Below, piece by piece: positions 42,748 through 44,054 of a stretch of DNA of 44,054 nucleotides (the first letter of the stretch is position 1; each line of letters opens with the position of its first letter). A model generated the notes under the pieces. The model had not been told where the DNA came from. It made no database searches and saw nothing but the letters and a program-made list of their open reading frames with translations. Source of the stretch: a virus; IMG/VR virus record IMGVR_UViG_3300044858_005324, positions 1-44,054 of that record; one strand, written 5' to 3'. The position numbers and the translations under genes are program-made.

Positions 42748-43158
42748 ATGACAGAAGAGCGGCATGAATACGCCAGCGGCGCTGTCCGCAGCGCAGATTG
42801 CGATACCGTTCGATACGATCTGATTTCGCCAATTGGGCTGCACGCGCTGGCCAAAACGTACGCCGAGGGAGCTGAAAAATTCGGCGCCCACAATTGGGAA
42901 AACGGCATGCCAGTGAGCGACCTGCTAAATCATGCTATTGCCCACGTGTACAAATTTTTAGCGGGCAACCAAGACGAAGACCATCTGGGTCACGCCGCGT
43001 GGAATATTCTGGGTGCCATACACTCGTTAGAAAAATGGCCCGAACTCAACACAGGCCGCCTGCGCGGACCCAACTGTCAGATTCCTGACAACGATGTTGT
43101 GCTGACAACTAGCGCCCCAATAGATGCGCCGCGCGACAAAGTTGTCGGCAACCAATAA
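42748..43158 (+). CDS. dATP/dGTP diphosphohydrolase-like protein (DUF5664 type)
   Basis: 136 residues from ATG 42748, six bases after AAAGGA (42736-42741); ATG 42745 is possible and TTG 42742 unlikely. The motifs RYDLISPIGLHALAKTYAEG, EKFGAHNWENGMPVSDLLNH and AGNQDEDHLGHAAWNIL match the phage protein family with a dATP/dGTP diphosphohydrolase-type N-terminal domain (MazG-like). These hydrolyse dNTPs to nucleotide monophosphates and adjust dNTP pools, sometimes for base-modified DNA. The Glu and Asp residues expected for metal binding (EGAEKFG, EDHLGHAAWN) are present. Family good; substrate inferred. Confidence 0.8.
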   Translation: MTEERHEYASGAVRSADCDTVRYDLISPIGLHALAKTYAEGAEKFGAHNWENGMPVSDLLNHAIAHVYKFLAGNQDEDHLGHAAWNILGAIHSLEKWPELNTGRLRGPNCQIPDNDVVLTTSAPIDAPRDKVVGNQ

Positions 43159-43283
43159 CCCTGATTTACGGGCAGTTTACGTAAATTCTACCGGGGTGTT
43201 GATTTTTGATTTTTGCGGCGTATTGTGTATTTAGCCGCATGGATGCCCGAAAAGTTTTGGGCGCGGTACGACTGGAGATAAAA
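43159..43283. promoter_or_regulatory. leader region before gene 43284
   Basis: 125 bases without a convincing gene. It contains the palindrome TTTACGTAAA (43176-43185), a TTGATT/TATTGT pair (43199-43204 and 43221-43226, 16-base spacing) that could be a sigma-70-like promoter, and a 7-bp hairpin GCCCGAA-AAGT-TTTGGGC (43245-43262, one G-T pair) 11 bases before the ribosome site. This is the longest non-coding leader at the right side of the window and plausibly starts a transcript. Function inferred. Confidence 0.35.
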
Positions 43284-44054
43284 ATGCCAAAGAAAAGCGC
43301 TGAAGCTTTCACAATGTCAGAAAACATGTGGGGAAAGCCACTCGCGTCGTCAGTGCGGCAAGCAACTGACGACAAAAAGAAAAAGGTCACACGGATGCAG
43401 ACCGAAGATGATGATGCTGTCGACTCGGACGTCGATGATGAGTTGGAAGACGGCGACGACACTGAAGAAGTGACCGTTACCGACGAAGACGACGCCGAAC
43501 TTGTTGCCGAAGAGGCTTTGGCCGAAAGCGACGAGTCCGGCAATGACGATGACGACGAAGAGTTTGACGAGGAAGATGAAGAGTCCGACTCGGATGACGA
43601 CACCGTCGCAGAAACGGAAAATGAAGTCGCCGCCACCGTGGACGACGACGAAGAAGATGCGCCGGCTACAACCGGAGCCAAAAACAGGAAGGTAGTTATG
43701 TCCGAGAAGAAAAGTGGTGCTGATCACATCCGTGATGAAATTGAAAAGCGTAAGCGCGCTGGTGATTCGATGCGCGGCGTTGACATTGTGGCGGCGCTGG
43801 CCAAGCGCAAGATTGAAGTCAGCCCGGCGCAAGTTAGCCAGCTTTTGAAGAAGGCTGGTCTGGGCGGCGCTCCGCGCGGCAAGAAGGTTGCCGCCGGCGT
43901 CGAAGAAAAGAGCCGGATTGCCGGAAAGGCGAAGCGCCAGCCCGCGGCCGAGCCGCCGCGAGCCACGCCCAAGCGGCCCGTCGTGACTGGCGGAAAGTCG
44001 ACCACGCTGCCGATGGCGCAGCTGACGGCTGCCGGTGCGTTTCTGGCCGCGTGC
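43284..44054 (+). CDS. acidic protein with a basic C-terminal domain (partial)
   Basis: Open from ATG 43284 (GGAGA at 43274-43278) through the window edge, at least 257 residues. Residues about 40-130 are a run of Asp/Glu. From about 139 the protein becomes basic, with a helical segment of the type HIRDEIEKRKRAGDSMRG and then VSPAQVSQLLKKAGLGG. This looks like a small helical DNA-binding module, similar in style to short modules common in planctomycete proteins, followed by a Pro/Lys/Arg-rich linker. ATG 43239 in frame is an alternative start without a ribosome site. An internal ATG 43698 has its own good site. The 3' end lies beyond the window. Confidence 0.65.
   Translation, partial: MPKKSAEAFTMSENMWGKPLASSVRQATDDKKKKVTRMQTEDDDAVDSDVDDELEDGDDTEEVTVTDEDDAELVAEEALAESDESGNDDDDEEFDEEDEESDSDDDTVAETENEVAATVDDDEEDAPATTGAKNRKVVMSEKKSGADHIRDEIEKRKRAGDSMRGVDIVAALAKRKIEVSPAQVSQLLKKAGLGGAPRGKKVAAGVEEKSRIAGKAKRQPAAEPPRATPKRPVVTGGKSTTLPMAQLTAAGAFLAAC
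43686..43700 (+). promoter_or_regulatory. internal ribosome site and start (AGGAAGG, ATG 43698)
   Basis: AGGAAGG (43686-43692), five bases, then ATG in frame with gene 43284. Initiation here would give a product lacking the acidic N-terminal 138 residues and keeping only the basic helical part (MSEKKSGADHIRDEIEKRKR). The site is stronger than that of the full-length start. Whether it is used is unknown. Confidence 0.4.

Noticed and set aside
43166-43681. Ser-rich minus-strand ORF of 171 residues
   Set aside because: It is the antisense shadow of the GAC/GAT-rich acidic gene; the plus frame has a ribosome site.

Overview
The window is a compact piece of a tailed-phage genome, most likely a contractile-tailed (myovirus-type) phage. 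It carries a baseplate hub-like protein, a gp25/W-like wedge protein, a baseplate J-like protein, several long fibre or adhesin genes, and a GpA-type large terminase. Genes are almost wall to wall: most junctions are under 30 bases or are ATGA/TAATG overlaps. The host cannot be named with confidence. A phage-borne CsrA, cadherin-like repeats and a short charged C-terminal module in the last gene would fit a planctomycete or another environmental Gram-negative; this is a weak inference.

Layout. 1-24647 (+): one late, virion-type operon. It holds the end of an unknown gene, a hub-like gene, a sigma-factor-like gene, wedge genes, a first fibre gene (7554), five small adhesin-like genes that share an R/D-YP-L/F N-terminus (9726-15623), a 2520-residue cysteine-repeat plus collagen-like protein (15631-23193), and a second collagen-like gene (23199-24647). 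24723-29700: small genes of unknown function with a long RNA hairpin (26454-26534), one minus-strand gene (27509-27784) and csrA (28924). 29697-30869 (-): an unknown 390-residue protein. 30868-33492 (+): a primase-like protein with a CHC2-type zinc finger. 33494-38906 (+): an acidic protein, a Pyr_excise/MSMEG_6728-like protein, tRNA-Thr(UGU), a GNAT-like protein, a cadherin-like repeat protein and small genes. 38903-40834 (-): large terminase. 40835-44054 (+): small membrane proteins, a dATP/dGTP diphosphohydrolase-like protein, and an acidic protein cut by the window edge.

The observation I rate highest: the phage encodes CsrA, and several of its own translation starts sit in short hairpins that show GGA at positions 3-5 of a hexaloop, the geometry CsrA recognises. 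The best site (7546-7559, start of the first fibre gene) matches 11 of 12 positions of the known CsrA consensus. The GNAT-like gene start (34372-34395) is held in a 9-bp stem with such a loop. This suggests a phage-encoded post-transcriptional switch acting on phage mRNAs. Other unusual points are a 36-bp hairpin whose non-Watson-Crick pairs are all G-U, minus-strand genes whose start codons overlap or abut those of their plus-strand neighbours (CATG, CATATG), and a tRNA with a swapped 54/58 T-loop pair. All calls rest on reading the sequence; no database search was run.
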